Below are positions 9,486 to 18,905 of a DNA stretch of 63,547 bases, piece after piece. A program made the position numbers and the translations under genes. The notes beneath the pieces were generated by a model. It saw nothing but the letters and a program-made list of their open reading frames with translations. It did not search any database and had not been told where the DNA came from. The DNA comes from Candidatus Bathyarchaeota archaeon BA1 (GTDB lineage Archaea; Thermoproteota; Bathyarchaeia; Bathyarchaeales; Bathyarchaeaceae): NCBI GenBank assembly GCA_001399805.1, contig LIHJ01000055.1, positions 1 through 63,547 of the forward strand, read 5' to 3'. Each line of letters begins with the position of its first letter. Positions within the stretch are counted from its first letter, which is position 1.

Positions 9486-12400
9486 CTATGTCTTCTTAAG
9501 AAAGCCCTCTCTGGGTGAGTATATGGTTCCTTCCTTCATTAGTTGTCCCATGAGCCTTTCCGCTTCGGGGCCTTTGATCTCATGTTCAGCCTCAAGCTTT
9601 TCTAGGAGCGCCGACTTTTCCACCATGCCCGTCTCCCTCTCCATCTCCACGATTGAGCCTATGATGACCTGTAGCTTGTCACGCACACTCTTCGGCTTTC
9701 CGGTCATGATGATGTCGATGTCGAGTTTGTGGGTTGAGACATCGATTCCAACCTCCTCCAGCGACCTCTTCATAATGGCAATAGCAGCCTCAGCGTCTTC
9801 AGCAAGAATCTCCTTTCGGAAGGCAACACGCGCCCTAGACTCAGCCAATCGAACAAGGGACTCCAGTTGCCTGGCGGTGATGGCTATGGGCGTCCCCTCG
9901 GTTTCACTAGCAGAGCGCATGGTTAAGTAAAAATCTCTGAGGCGATGTAGAGCTTCCTCTGTCAGCACCGGCTTTATGTTTTTAGCATAGCTAACGTATT
10001 TTCGAAGGAGATCCGGCGGTATGGGGGGCTCAACCGGAACCATGCCAGTTTTATGGAGATCAAGGATATGCTCAGACATTTTCGCATCCAATTCCTTCTC
10101 GGGCACATCCCTCAACACAAAGATGAGGTCAAACCTCGACAGAATCGTGATGGGAAGAGCAATATTCTCCGCAACCGTCCGATAAGGCTCATACCTACCC
10201 AAGGCTGGGTTAGCCGCCGCCAACAACGCCGTTCGAGCATTAAGGGTCGCCACAATGCCACCCTTCGCCACAGAAATCGTGTGCTGTTCCATCGCCTCAT
10301 GTATTGCCACCCTATCCTCAGGGCGCATCTTGTCAATTTCATCGATGCAAGCGATCCCTTTGTCAGCGAGCACCAGTGCTCCTGCTTCGAGGCTCATTCC
10401 GCCCTCCCGCTCTCTGATCACGGCTGCTGTGAGGCCTGCCGCCGTTGTTCCTCTACCACTCGTATAGAGACCTCGGGGCGCTATTCTGGCAACGTATTGC
10501 AGCAATTGGCTGTTGTGTACGAAGAGCCCGTTTGCAATAAAGTTGTGGGTGCCGTTCACTTGTAAATCATAGACCCATTTTTCTTCAGGTTTGAAACCTT
10601 TGATCGAGGAAACCCTATCCCAGAAAATGTCGGCTCTTACAAGCGCTTGGAGGCAGGCTATTTTTTCTGTTATCTTCTGATTAGACAGAATGTCGTTGCA
10701 GACTTCTTTCAGGGCCTCTTTTGCGCCACGTAGCAACTTTTCATTGGAGGTTCGAAGTTTGCCGAGTTCGTATTGGCTGATGAGCCCCTGATTAACACCC
10801 ATGAAAGAAGCCAACTCCCGCTGTGAAACCCTCAGTTTGCGTCGCACATTGAGTATCTGGTTCCAACCTTCAATAGACTCTATTTTTTCTTTGATACCTC
10901 TTATTTTTTCAAGACGTGTTGTGAAGGAGGCAACTATTTTCTGGAGAGCTCTTAAGGAGGGGTTTCTACGTCCACGCTCATAATTTGTAAACGTGGTCCG
11001 GGGCACCCCACACTCTGATTGATGAAGGCGAAGACCACAACGTACTTGTTTTATAAGGCTTTCTGTGTTCGGTATAACGTCCAAATTGGTGTTGAATTTT
11101 TTTCCAGAATCTACATGCTCCTTAAGCCGTTGAGCCTTTCTTGGGTGCAAAAACCCGATACTCTCTGCATATAAAATAACGTTTTCACCCGATATTCTAA
11201 GACGCGCGTAACTTTTTCCATTAACCAGGGTCTCTCCCAGTTGGGAGAGTATTCTAAACCTCAAGAGCAGGAGCTGGACTTGGCGGAGCAGCTTATTGCT
11301 TGTGGACACCAGAGAGATCTCTCTTCCCTTAATGCTAACTGTAGCGTCTGAATCAAAAAGTGCCCGGAGGAGATTAGCGATCTCAAGGTTGGAACATCCA
11401 GTTATGATCTCGGAGATCTCCTTTTTTGCCGCGCCTAGAAATATTCCGGGTATCAATTTTTCAAAGAATCTGCCGATTTCTACCGAACTAATCCATAAGT
11501 CTTTTCCCTCATGGGATGGCGGCGTATAGGGGCTTATTCCAAAAACCCTCTTAACACAATTTGAGAAGTCTGTTCTTAAGATCGAGTTTTTGTTAGTGAA
11601 AACCGTTTGATAGGTTGTTGTAATGCAACAGTAGCCGTCACCTAGCAAATATCCTATTATTCGGCACAGTTCAGGGGTTGTCTTATCCGGGATCCGGACA
11701 TGTTTCGCACTTGTCCTCCCCCTTTTAATATCAATTTGAAGTTTCTGTGTTTTTACTTTGACCTTCAATGTTCGAGGGGTTGCTATGAAATCGTGAATCT
11801 TGAGGCTTTGAGCCTCTACAGGCATTATAACGCCATCTCTAATGGTAAAGAAGGGATGCGTAGGGGTGACAGTGATAGTTCGTCCCGTTCGTGTTGTTAC
11901 TTCGTAAAGGTTTTCCGGAGCTTCACGCTTCCAGAAAATTGAAGAAACCCCTTCTGTAACTGTACCGTCTGTATTTAAAGAAAGTAGTTTATGATTAGTT
12001 TCAACGTAATATCCGTCATCAAGTGTCTTAATCTGTCCCTGATCCATGGTAGAATGCACCATTTTTTCAATCTCAGTTATGGTTCCATCAGCCAATACTA
12101 TCAAAGAGTTTCCCCCTATGCATTTGGCTGTTCCAGGGTCTCCTATCATGAGGATGTTCATGTCGCCCCGTATGGTGATGTCGGGGAGGTGTTTGGGGAC
12201 GCCTCCGAAGAGCTGATACATGATGGCTTCCTTGATGTGCTCATAACCGTAGATGGAGGGTGCGATGGATCGAACGACCTTGCGATGGACCCACGGGTCC
12301 ATTGCAAGCTCAAGGATCTGCTTCTCCTCTTCGGGTGAGATGAGGACCGCCTCGGGCTCCTTGCTTGTTATATCGATGAAGTTGGCATCAAGGTTCAAGG

Positions 12401-13139
12401 TGAACACCCGAAGCTTTCCCACCCTCGGGAGGGTTGGGGCCTCTGCACGCACAACTCCAACGATGGAGACGTGATCACCGGGTCTCGCTATATCCACAAG
12501 GTCCCTTCCAATGAGCTTGATGTTGATCCATCGTGGGAGCTGACCTGGCGGGAGGTCCTCGGGTCGTTCTTGAATGCGAATCTCCTGAGAATCAATGAAC
12601 GTGGATTCTTCCTGAATAAAGTCGAATAGGCCTGCTCTTCCACAGGCTGGATCACTACATTTCACAGGTGCGTTTAGGAAGGGTCCGGTCTGGTCAACAT
12701 AGTTGATGGTTCCACATCGTTTGCATCGAAAGGCGCCATGGGTCACCATGGGTCTGGACGGGGTAGCGCGTACAATAATCCCATCCACCATAACAAGTTT
12801 TCCGATGTGATCCGATCCCAATGCTCGAAGCGGTGTGGCTTCCGGCAACCCCCTAAATCGAGCTTTAACCCCAATCTCTGCGATTCTTTCAGCGTATTCA
12901 GGGTCTTCTATCTGCAATTGGGCATATGCGGCGCGGTTTGCGTGCTCCAAATATTCGTCGGGCTTCTCAATGATGCTTTCCGCCAAGGCGGAGTCGGTGG
13001 CGAGGAACTCTTCAAACTCCACGATTAATGAGGTGCTGCCAGCGAGGGACATTTGAGAGATTCGTCGACGATACTTATCGGACTTTAGAAAATCCTGAAA
13101 TCGCTCTTGCGGATCCGCTACTGTTACCTCTTCGGTCAC
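9486..13139 (-). CDS. mcm: Minichromosome maintenance helicase MCM with intein
   Basis: The precursor has 1217 residues; removing a 537-residue intein gives a 680-residue MCM, the normal archaeal size. The N-terminal domain carries a zinc-binding set (CKRC near 139, CSDPAC near 161). The AAA+ core has Walker A GDPGTAK/S split by the intein, Walker B (IACIDEIDKM) and a wHTH C-terminus. MCM hexamers unwind DNA at origins with GINS. The GTG start at 13139 overlaps the gins stop (GTGA), which shows translational coupling, and hel308 follows. Without splicing the Walker A motif is destroyed, so MCM activity must depend on intein excision. Confidence 0.95.
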   Translation of the reverse strand: MTEEVTVADPQERFQDFLKSDKYRRRISQMSLAGSTSLIVEFEEFLATDSALAESIIEKPDEYLEHANRAAYAQLQIEDPEYAERIAEIGVKARFRGLPEATPLRALGSDHIGKLVMVDGIIVRATPSRPMVTHGAFRCKRCGTINYVDQTGPFLNAPVKCSDPACGRAGLFDFIQEESTFIDSQEIRIQERPEDLPPGQLPRWINIKLIGRDLVDIARPGDHVSIVGVVRAEAPTLPRVGKLRVFTLNLDANFIDITSKEPEAVLISPEEEKQILELAMDPWVHRKVVRSIAPSIYGYEHIKEAIMYQLFGGVPKHLPDITIRGDMNILMIGDPGTAKCIGGNSLIVLADGTITEIEKMVHSTMDQGQIKTLDDGYYVETNHKLLSLNTDGTVTEGVSSIFWKREAPENLYEVTTRTGRTITVTPTHPFFTIRDGVIMPVEAQSLKIHDFIATPRTLKVKVKTQKLQIDIKRGRTSAKHVRIPDKTTPELCRIIGYLLGDGYCCITTTYQTVFTNKNSILRTDFSNCVKRVFGISPYTPPSHEGKDLWISSVEIGRFFEKLIPGIFLGAAKKEISEIITGCSNLEIANLLRALFDSDATVSIKGREISLVSTSNKLLRQVQLLLLRFRILSQLGETLVNGKSYARLRISGENVILYAESIGFLHPRKAQRLKEHVDSGKKFNTNLDVIPNTESLIKQVRCGLRLHQSECGVPRTTFTNYERGRRNPSLRALQKIVASFTTRLEKIRGIKEKIESIEGWNQILNVRRKLRVSQRELASFMGVNQGLISQYELGKLRTSNEKLLRGAKEALKEVCNDILSNQKITEKIACLQALVRADIFWDRVSSIKGFKPEEKWVYDLQVNGTHNFIANGLFVHNSQLLQYVARIAPRGLYTSGRGTTAAGLTAAVIREREGGMSLEAGALVLADKGIACIDEIDKMRPEDRVAIHEAMEQHTISVAKGGIVATLNARTALLAAANPALGRYEPYRTVAENIALPITILSRFDLIFVLRDVPEKELDAKMSEHILDLHKTGMVPVEPPIPPDLLRKYVSYAKNIKPVLTEEALHRLRDFYLTMRSASETEGTPIAITARQLESLVRLAESRARVAFRKEILAEDAEAAIAIMKRSLEEVGIDVSTHKLDIDIIMTGKPKSVRDKLQVIIGSIVEMERETGMVEKSALLEKLEAEHEIKGPEAERLMGQLMKEGTIYSPREGFLKKT
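10512..12122 (-). other. MCM intein with LAGLIDADG domain and two XRE-like HTH segments
   Basis: The intein covers residues 340-876 of the MCM precursor. The first residue is Cys after GDPGTAK; the last residues are VHN with Ser as the next extein residue. Block B is TPTHPFFT. Two LAGLIDADG helices are visible (RIIGYLLGDG at about 493 and ALFDSDA at about 593), so the homing endonuclease looks intact. Between the endonuclease and the C-terminal splicing block are two segments with HTH_XRE patterns, at about 700-735 (FTNYERGRRNPSL) and 766-800 (ISQYELGKLR). They probably help bind DNA. Confidence 0.9.
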
Positions 13140-13702
13140 GACTCTTCACCCCATCTCACGATTGTGGACCTCCATTCATTAATGGTGGTGTATAAGCGCT
13201 CATAGATGATGCGCTCCTCCTTTGTTAGGTTCTTGAGAATCTGGTCTGTTTGGGCGGGTGCAGAAGCCAAGGAGATGATCTTTCTTAATCGGCAGTTGAT
13301 GATGTCGTGGGACAGCCTTGTCACCTTCTCATACTCCTTCATTTTCTCCGGGTTGTTCACGGCTTCCCTTTTCAATCCAGCAAGGTATCGCCTTAATCTG
13401 GGATAAAAATCTTCGGATAGGGAGGAGATTTGTTGCACTGATTGAACACGCTCCTTCCAATGCAACTTATACAGCTTCACCGCATCCAACAATTCCTCCT
13501 CCCGAAACCTCGCGATGCCCGCCCTCTCCAGTTCACGAGCCACCCAAAACTTGACCTCATACTCCTTCCCCTCCTCAAAGGGACCGACCCTCAAGCCAGC
13601 GAGCTCAATCTCCGGGCAGTTTCTGCTCACAATAACCCTGACTGGCGTGTTTACAAACATAAAATCGATATCTTTAATCGATGCTGATGGTTTTGCCAAC
13701 AA
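13136..13702 (-). CDS. gins23: GINS complex subunit, B-domain-first type (Psf2/Psf3-like)
   Basis: GINS bridges MCM and the rest of the archaeal replisome. The N-terminal beta-rich B domain reads TPVRVIVSRN, EIELAGLRVGPFEEG and EVKFWVARELERAGIA, the usual pattern for the Psf2/3-like (GINS23) subunit. The helical A domain follows, with a helix pair around FYPRLRRYLAGLKREAV. The first codon is TTG at 13702; an internal ATG 14 codons later is a credible alternative because the family usually begins close to the first beta strand. The stop overlaps the mcm start. No GINS15 subunit is in the window. Confidence 0.75.
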   Translation of the reverse strand: MLAKPSASIKDIDFMFVNTPVRVIVSRNCPEIELAGLRVGPFEEGKEYEVKFWVARELERAGIARFREEELLDAVKLYKLHWKERVQSVQQISSLSEDFYPRLRRYLAGLKREAVNNPEKMKEYEKVTRLSHDIINCRLRKIISLASAPAQTDQILKNLTKEERIIYERLYTTINEWRSTIVRWGEES

Positions 13703-14138
13703 TTTTGACCCTCATTTAGCAGAAGGTTGCCTAAAATAAAGATAGAACTACTAAGTATAAAAGATTGCCAGTTTATCTTAACCATAAAGCTTAGAGACGC
13801 ACGAAACTGATCAGGCAGGGAGATCGGTTGTTTCTCATTCTTACCATCACCATCAGTCTATAACGATCACAGGGACCATCTAAAGAATGATGGCTCAGCC
13901 CTATTATGAAGATCCTGATGGATAACTTCAAAGATTGAGAACTTATACAATACGCAAATATGATTAAGACCTGTATAGGCTCTCCCACATCAGGTAAGCT
14001 CATGCCAGACTGTGGAGGTTATGAACAAGCGAATGGGATGATGGAAACAGGGTTCCTTAGGAAAGAGGGCATAACCTTTAAAAGCGTAGGGTCGTAACCC
14101 ACATACACATGTTTACAAATGTAAAGGTTGGATGAGAG
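13703..14138. promoter_or_regulatory. Divergent intergenic region, gins operon and glutamate-synthase-like gene
   Basis: No gene is convincing here; a minus-strand open frame of 70 codons lacks coding character. A TATA-type box (ACCTTTAAAAG, near 14070-14080) lies about 60-65 nt ahead of the ATG at 14139 and probably drives that gene. An AT-rich stretch at about 13735-13765 is a likely promoter for the gins-mcm-hel308 operon. Confidence 0.4.
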
Positions 14139-15746
14139 ATGACTGAGCGAGTTCATAGAAACTCCTCCTACCTCAATGCCAAATCAACCACAGGAACCTT
14201 GACGAGGGTGAAGGACGTAAGCCCAACAAGTGGCATGTGCCCCATATGCATCCGAGACTGCCCCTTCCTCTGCGAAATCAGCTTATCCACCTTTAGAGGA
14301 AAGGAGGCGCTCTATCCCGAACCCATACAATTCGGGTACAGCACCGCTGGAGCTTTGAAGGACTTTGGCTTGGACTGGTCCCACCTCAACATACAATCCT
14401 CCCTCTTTAAAGCGCAAGGAGTCGAGTCTGATCCAGACGTAGCCCTGTTCCCAAACGTGAATGTAGAAACTGAGGTGGCTGGCATTCCTTTGAGGGTCCC
14501 CATTGTGACAGGCGCATTTGGATCCACCATGGTGGCTCAAGTCAACTGGGAAGGGTTGGCAATCGGTGCCGCTTTGTCAGGCGTCATCATCGTCATTGGT
14601 GAGAACGTGTGCGGCATGGACCCAGAATCCAGATTTGAGGGTGGAAAAGTGACATATTCTAAGGAGATGGAGCGCCGAGTTAAACTCTTCAGAAAGTTCT
14701 GGGATGAAAAATACGGCGATCTAGCTGTTCAAACAAACGTTGAGGACCAAAGATTGGGCGTGGATGTCTACGCCATCTCCAAGCTGGAGGTGAACATCAT
14801 TGAGAGGAAGTGGGGGCAAGGAGCCAAGGCCATCGGAGGAGAAGTCAGGATAAGGGACCTCGATAGAGCCATCATGCTAAAGAAGCGGGGTTACCTCCTC
14901 ATTCCAGACCCTGAGGACAAAACTGCTCAGGAAGCCTTTAAGGAGGGCGTTTTCAAGTCCTTTGAACGCCACAGTCGTGTCGGCATCCCCAAGGAAAAAG
15001 ACTTCCTTGAGGACATCGATTGGCTAAGAAGCCAAGGAGCCAAGCACATTTTCCTAAAAAATGGCGCATACAGGCCATCAGACGTGGCTTATACAATGAA
15101 GCTGGCTTCAGAGGCGAAGATTGACGCTGTAACATTCGATGGCGCTGGAGGTGGGACAGGAATGAGTCCAGTTCCCATGATGGATGAGATGAGCACCCCC
15201 ACCTTGTACTTAGAGGCGCAGGTGTTGAAGTGCGCAGATATTTTGAGGAGGAAGGGCAGATACGTGCCGGACATCCTCATAGCAGGTGGCTTCATCAGCG
15301 AGACACAAATATTCAAGGCCATCGCCATGAGCAACTTTGGCAATGGCCCATACGTGAAGGGGGTTTTGATGGGGAGGGCACCCCTCACCGCTGTTATGAA
15401 GTCCTCCTACTTTTTGGAACTAGCCAAGGAAGGAAGGCTGCCGCGAACATTCGCGGAGCGCTACGGCACAACGCCAGACAAGTTCTTCATTTCCACCCCT
15501 GAGCTAAAGGATCGATTTGGTCAAAGATTTAAGGAGATCCCATGGGAAGCAGCGGGGCTCTACACGTATCTGCATGACAGAGTCAAGGTTGGTTTGATGC
15601 AGCTCCTCGCTGGCGCCAGAAAATGGAGGATCGACCTAATCGATAGAAACGACCTCGTCGCATTATCAGAACGAGCCGCGAAGGCCACCGGAATCCCATT
15701 GGTGGAAGAGGCGGAGGCAGACGCCATCGAGAGAATCCTCGACTAA
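14139..15746 (+). CDS. FMN-binding glutamate synthase-like protein (GltB2 domain)
   Basis: A 535-residue protein that is mainly the FMN-binding (alpha/beta)8 barrel of the glutamate synthase large subunit, as found stand-alone in archaea. Seen: an N-terminal four-cysteine patch (MCPICIRDCPFLCE, near residue 31) that could hold an iron-sulphur cluster, then VNVETEVAGIPLRVPIVTGA, and the barrel core FDGAGGGTGMSPVP with the glycine-rich FMN/2-oxoglutarate region, GGFISETQIFKAIA and GVLMGRA. There is no amidotransferase domain, so ammonia must come from elsewhere or the true substrate differs. It is single, with its own promoter. Confidence 0.82.
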   Translation: MTERVHRNSSYLNAKSTTGTLTRVKDVSPTSGMCPICIRDCPFLCEISLSTFRGKEALYPEPIQFGYSTAGALKDFGLDWSHLNIQSSLFKAQGVESDPDVALFPNVNVETEVAGIPLRVPIVTGAFGSTMVAQVNWEGLAIGAALSGVIIVIGENVCGMDPESRFEGGKVTYSKEMERRVKLFRKFWDEKYGDLAVQTNVEDQRLGVDVYAISKLEVNIIERKWGQGAKAIGGEVRIRDLDRAIMLKKRGYLLIPDPEDKTAQEAFKEGVFKSFERHSRVGIPKEKDFLEDIDWLRSQGAKHIFLKNGAYRPSDVAYTMKLASEAKIDAVTFDGAGGGTGMSPVPMMDEMSTPTLYLEAQVLKCADILRRKGRYVPDILIAGGFISETQIFKAIAMSNFGNGPYVKGVLMGRAPLTAVMKSSYFLELAKEGRLPRTFAERYGTTPDKFFISTPELKDRFGQRFKEIPWEAAGLYTYLHDRVKVGLMQLLAGARKWRIDLIDRNDLVALSERAAKATGIPLVEEAEADAIERILD

Positions 15747-15947
15747 CTCCCCTATTTTTTATACTATTCTCTATTCTAGGCTACATCATTGCAGGGGCTA
15801 TGCCAGCTATTCCAATTCACCTAAAGTTTTAACATAAGAGCAAACAGGACTCATAATAATCCTGTTTCTAATAACGGAGGCTAGCGATTGGGTCAGTGAA
15901 AAGAACAAAACTGCAATGTTAATATTTCATTTCTGAACTCTGACAGC

Positions 15948-16133
15948 TTAGCATGCGCGCCAATTTATGAAGATTTTGTTGTAGATGTCGTTTAGCCCCC
16001 ATCCGTATCCGAATGCCATGATGAACACGTATAACAGGCTGATGGGCTCGTTTCGTAAAGTGTATCTCTTATCCCACTTGATTCTCTCGCCCCTCTCACA
16101 AGCCCTTAGCCTCTTACGCCAATATGGCATCAT
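15948..16133 (-). CDS. Small membrane protein, coupled to upstream ORF
   Basis: A 61-residue reading frame with a basic first half (MMPYWRKRLRACERGERIKW) and one hydrophobic segment (PISLLYVFIMAFGYGWGL) typical of a membrane helix. Its ATG overlaps the stop of the next upstream frame as ATGA, a usual sign of translational coupling. I recognise no family. The region is AT-richer than the genes on its left and may belong to the same acquired block as the RFC operon. Confidence 0.4.
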   Translation of the reverse strand: MMPYWRKRLRACERGERIKWDKRYTLRNEPISLLYVFIMAFGYGWGLNDIYNKIFINWRAC

Positions 16134-16270
16134 CGCCCTCGTAAATACTGCCAGAGAATTCCTAGAAAAGCCACGATCTCCTTCATTTCGCTTACTTCAC
16201 TTTCCAACTGGCGTCTAGCTTTCTTAGAGGCTCTTAAAATGATTAAGGAGACATCTGAATCCGAATACAC
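16130..16270 (-). CDS. Small coiled-coil/membrane peptide
   Basis: A 46-codon frame read from GTG at about 16270, ending in the ATGA overlap with the following small membrane protein. It has a charged helical part (RASKKARRQLESEVSEMKE) and a hydrophobic tail (IVAFLGILWQYL). The reading frame stays open further upstream, to 16297, without another start. The coupling and the protein-like composition suggest a real but unknown two-gene unit; it could also be one gene split by a frameshift. Confidence 0.35.
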   Translation of the reverse strand: MYSDSDVSLIILRASKKARRQLESEVSEMKEIVAFLGILWQYLRGR

Positions 16271-16660
16271 TTCTGAATTAGCTGGCGAAAGATTGTCTTA
16301 AACACTTCCTTGCCAGACCAAAGCGTGATTAGAATAGCTTTCCTCTGTTAAATAATATGTTATTACGCTTTTCCTTGTTGGGATATAGCTACTTATTGTT
16401 GATTATGGCTCTAAAAGGTTAAGATAACTTACACTGTTGCCTATCAATGGTTAAAACAGTAGTGCAAAGAGAGGATTAATAGCTAAACCTAAACGACGCC
16501 TATATCAATTAACCCTCCACGTAAAACAACTTATAAAAATATGATATGAAGGGCTATCATTAAATAAAAACGACAGTGTGTTGCATTAAATGAAAATAGT
16601 TAATAAATTCATTATAACTAATAGAAAAGTGGGAGTCACATCCTTATTGAAGGGCTCTTC
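16271..16660. promoter_or_regulatory. AT-rich intergenic region upstream of rfcS
   Basis: About 390 bases with no gene. The sequence is visibly more AT-rich than the flanks at 14-15.7 kb and 20.4-21.3 kb. Several TTATAAAAAT/TTAATAAATT-type strings (for example near 16530 and 16605) could be promoter elements for the rfcS-rfcL operon. Confidence 0.35.
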
Positions 16661-17656
16661 ATGAATAAAGAAGACATGGTGATGTGGACGGAGAAGTATC
16701 GTCCGAGAACGCTAGACGAAGTAGCAAATCTGAAGGAGGTTATTAAGGGCTTAAAGATTTTTCTGATGAAACCCGCGACTATGCCTCACCTACTTTTCTC
16801 TGGGCCCCCGGGAACAGGCAAGACTACAGTTGCGCTATGTATTGCTCGCCAATTGTTCGGAGAAAGGTGGCGTGATTTTACGTTGGAGCTCAATGCCTCA
16901 GACGAGAGAGGAATACAAATGATTCGTGAAAGAGTTAAGAGTTTTTCACGGTATGGTAGAGGGGGATTTGGTGATATTCCTTATGCCATAGTTATACTGG
17001 ATGAATGCGACCAAATGACGCCTGAAGCCCAGACAGCGCTTCGTCGAATTATGGAAACAAGCTCGCGGACATGCCGGTTTATTCTTATTTGTAACTGGGC
17101 AAGCAAAATAATTGAGCCTATTCAAAGCCGTTGCGCGATCTTCCGCTTCTCAGCCCTTAAGAGGGAGGACTTGGTAAAGTATCTTAATGATATCGCGAAG
17201 AATGAAGGCCTTATACTACCCGAGAAAACTGCAAATGCCATTTTAGAGTTTTCTGGTGAAGACTTAAGACGCGCAATCAATATCTTACAAACTTCTGCGT
17301 CATACACTAAGGAAAGGAAAGTGGATGAAAAGACAGTATTACGTATTGTTGGGCAGGCTAGCCCGAAGGAGGTGCAAGTGATGCTTAACAAAGCGTTAGC
17401 TGGTGACTTCATCGAGGCCAGGGATATGCTGTATGAGCTAATGAGTACGTATGGCCTGTCCGGTGCTGATATCGTTCGCCAGATACATCACGAAATACTT
17501 AAAATTCCGAACTTATCACCAGATGAACAAGCTGAGTTGGCGAGCATTATCGGCGAATATGATTTCCGCCTTGTTGAGGGCGCGAATGAAGACATTCAAT
17601 TAAGTGCACTACTAGCTCAATTCACGAGGTTTAATAAATCGAGGGGCAACCCATAA
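16661..17656 (+). CDS. rfcS: Replication factor C small subunit
   Basis: A complete 331-residue clamp-loader small subunit: RFC-specific start MWTEKYRPRTLDEV, Walker A LLFSGPPGTGKT (residues about 44-55), ELNASDERGI, Walker B AIVILDECDQM, the SRC box (IQSRCAIFRF) that supplies the arginine finger, and collar-domain helices. With RfcL it loads the PCNA clamp onto primer ends. It is separated by one base from rfcL and heads a probable four-gene operon. Base use is AT-richer than the mcm region. Confidence 0.95.
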   Translation: MNKEDMVMWTEKYRPRTLDEVANLKEVIKGLKIFLMKPATMPHLLFSGPPGTGKTTVALCIARQLFGERWRDFTLELNASDERGIQMIRERVKSFSRYGRGGFGDIPYAIVILDECDQMTPEAQTALRRIMETSSRTCRFILICNWASKIIEPIQSRCAIFRFSALKREDLVKYLNDIAKNEGLILPEKTANAILEFSGEDLRRAINILQTSASYTKERKVDEKTVLRIVGQASPKEVQVMLNKALAGDFIEARDMLYELMSTYGLSGADIVRQIHHEILKIPNLSPDEQAELASIIGEYDFRLVEGANEDIQLSALLAQFTRFNKSRGNP

Positions 17657-17657
17657 A

Positions 17658-18884
17658 ATGGCTGGAATCATGTGGGTTGAGAAGTATCGTCCTAAGACCG
17701 TAGCTGAGGTTATTGGCAATGAGGAGGCCAAAACTTCTTTCATTAACTGGTTAAGGAAATGGAGACACGGTAATAAAGCAGCACTACTGTATGGACCCGC
17801 TGGAATCGGGAAAACAGCATTGGTACATGCTGCTGCACATTATCTCAATTATAATGTAATTGAGATGAATGCGAGCGATGTTAGAACGAAGGAGGCCATA
17901 ATGAAAGTTGCAGGTCCCGCCTCGTCTCTAGACTCCCTTGATAAATCTTTTCTAGGTTCTAGGGGCACTTTGCTTCTTATTGATGAGGTGGACGGCGTCT
18001 TCGGCAGGGAAGATAGAGGGGGAGTGGGGGCAATCCTTGAAATTATCCGAGAATCCAGTGTGCCCGTTATTTTGACAGCTAATGATCCCGACCATCCGAG
18101 GCTTTCTCTCATTCGAGTGGCATGTCATATGATTAGATTCCGCAGGGTTCGCATTCCCTTGACCGTGATGCTTTTAAGGCGGATCTGCCAGACGGAGGGC
18201 GTTTCCGCTGAAGATGAGGCCCTTACAATAATTGCAAAAAATAGTCAAGGTGATGTTAGATCCGCCATTAATGACCTACAAGTCCTTTGTGAGGGCAAGA
18301 ACATTCTAAGAAAGGACGATATACGGTACGTACCTATAAGGAATAGAGGGCTCGATATCCATGATACATTGAAGGGAATTTTCTCAGCCAAAAGCTTCAT
18401 GGAGGCAAGAAGGGCTCTAAACAACTCACTTATCGATTATGATACCCTTTTACTCTCAATACATGACAACTTACCACTCCAATATACAGATCCTGAAAAA
18501 TTAGCCACAGCCTACGATGCCCTGTCGAAGGCTGACGTTTACCGGGGTAGAGTCAAGCATACTCAAAATCAACGTCTCCTAAGCTACTTCCTAGAACAAT
18601 TGGTACGATCAGCGGCTGTAGCTCCAGAGGATTTCCGCCCTATCAACCATGTATTCCCACCTACTAAAAGATTAGTATTAAAACGAACAAGAAGTGAACG
18701 CATACTACTGAACAGGATGTGTGCAAAAATTGGGGCGAAATGTCATGTTTCGCGCAGAGTTGCGAAATTGGGGTTTCTTCCCTTCCTCAAAGTAATATTT
18801 AAGGTCCCGAAGCGAGCATCCCAAATTGAAGCATGGTTCTCTCTAGATAAGGAAATGGTAGATTATTTAATGGAAAAAGGTTAA
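17658..18884 (+). CDS. rfcL: Replication factor C large subunit, short form
   Basis: A 408-residue large subunit with RFC start MWVEKYRPKTVAEVIGN, Walker A LLYGPAGIGKTALVHA, NASDVRTKE, Walker B LLLIDEVDGVFG and the collar region. It is shorter than many archaeal RfcL proteins, which often exceed 450 residues, and no C-terminal PCNA-interacting (PIP) box is seen: it ends near MVDYLMEKG. It follows rfcS directly. A broken second rfcL lies 1.4 kb downstream, so this is probably the only working large subunit in this locus. Confidence 0.92.
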   Translation: MAGIMWVEKYRPKTVAEVIGNEEAKTSFINWLRKWRHGNKAALLYGPAGIGKTALVHAAAHYLNYNVIEMNASDVRTKEAIMKVAGPASSLDSLDKSFLGSRGTLLLIDEVDGVFGREDRGGVGAILEIIRESSVPVILTANDPDHPRLSLIRVACHMIRFRRVRIPLTVMLLRRICQTEGVSAEDEALTIIAKNSQGDVRSAINDLQVLCEGKNILRKDDIRYVPIRNRGLDIHDTLKGIFSAKSFMEARRALNNSLIDYDTLLLSIHDNLPLQYTDPEKLATAYDALSKADVYRGRVKHTQNQRLLSYFLEQLVRSAAVAPEDFRPINHVFPPTKRLVLKRTRSERILLNRMCAKIGAKCHVSRRVAKLGFLPFLKVIFKVPKRASQIEAWFSLDKEMVDYLMEKG

Positions 18885-18905
18885 AATCACTGGGAGTTAG
18901 CGAAA

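Noticed and set aside
10053..10565. Long plus-strand frame of 170 codons opposite mcm
   Set aside because: It lies antisense to the conserved MCM ATPase core and intein end and has no domain or ribosome site.
13885..13920. Possible C/D box small RNA (ATGATGG ... CTGATGG)
   Set aside because: The boxes do not fall in a C-D'-C'-D order and no guide duplex can be proposed.
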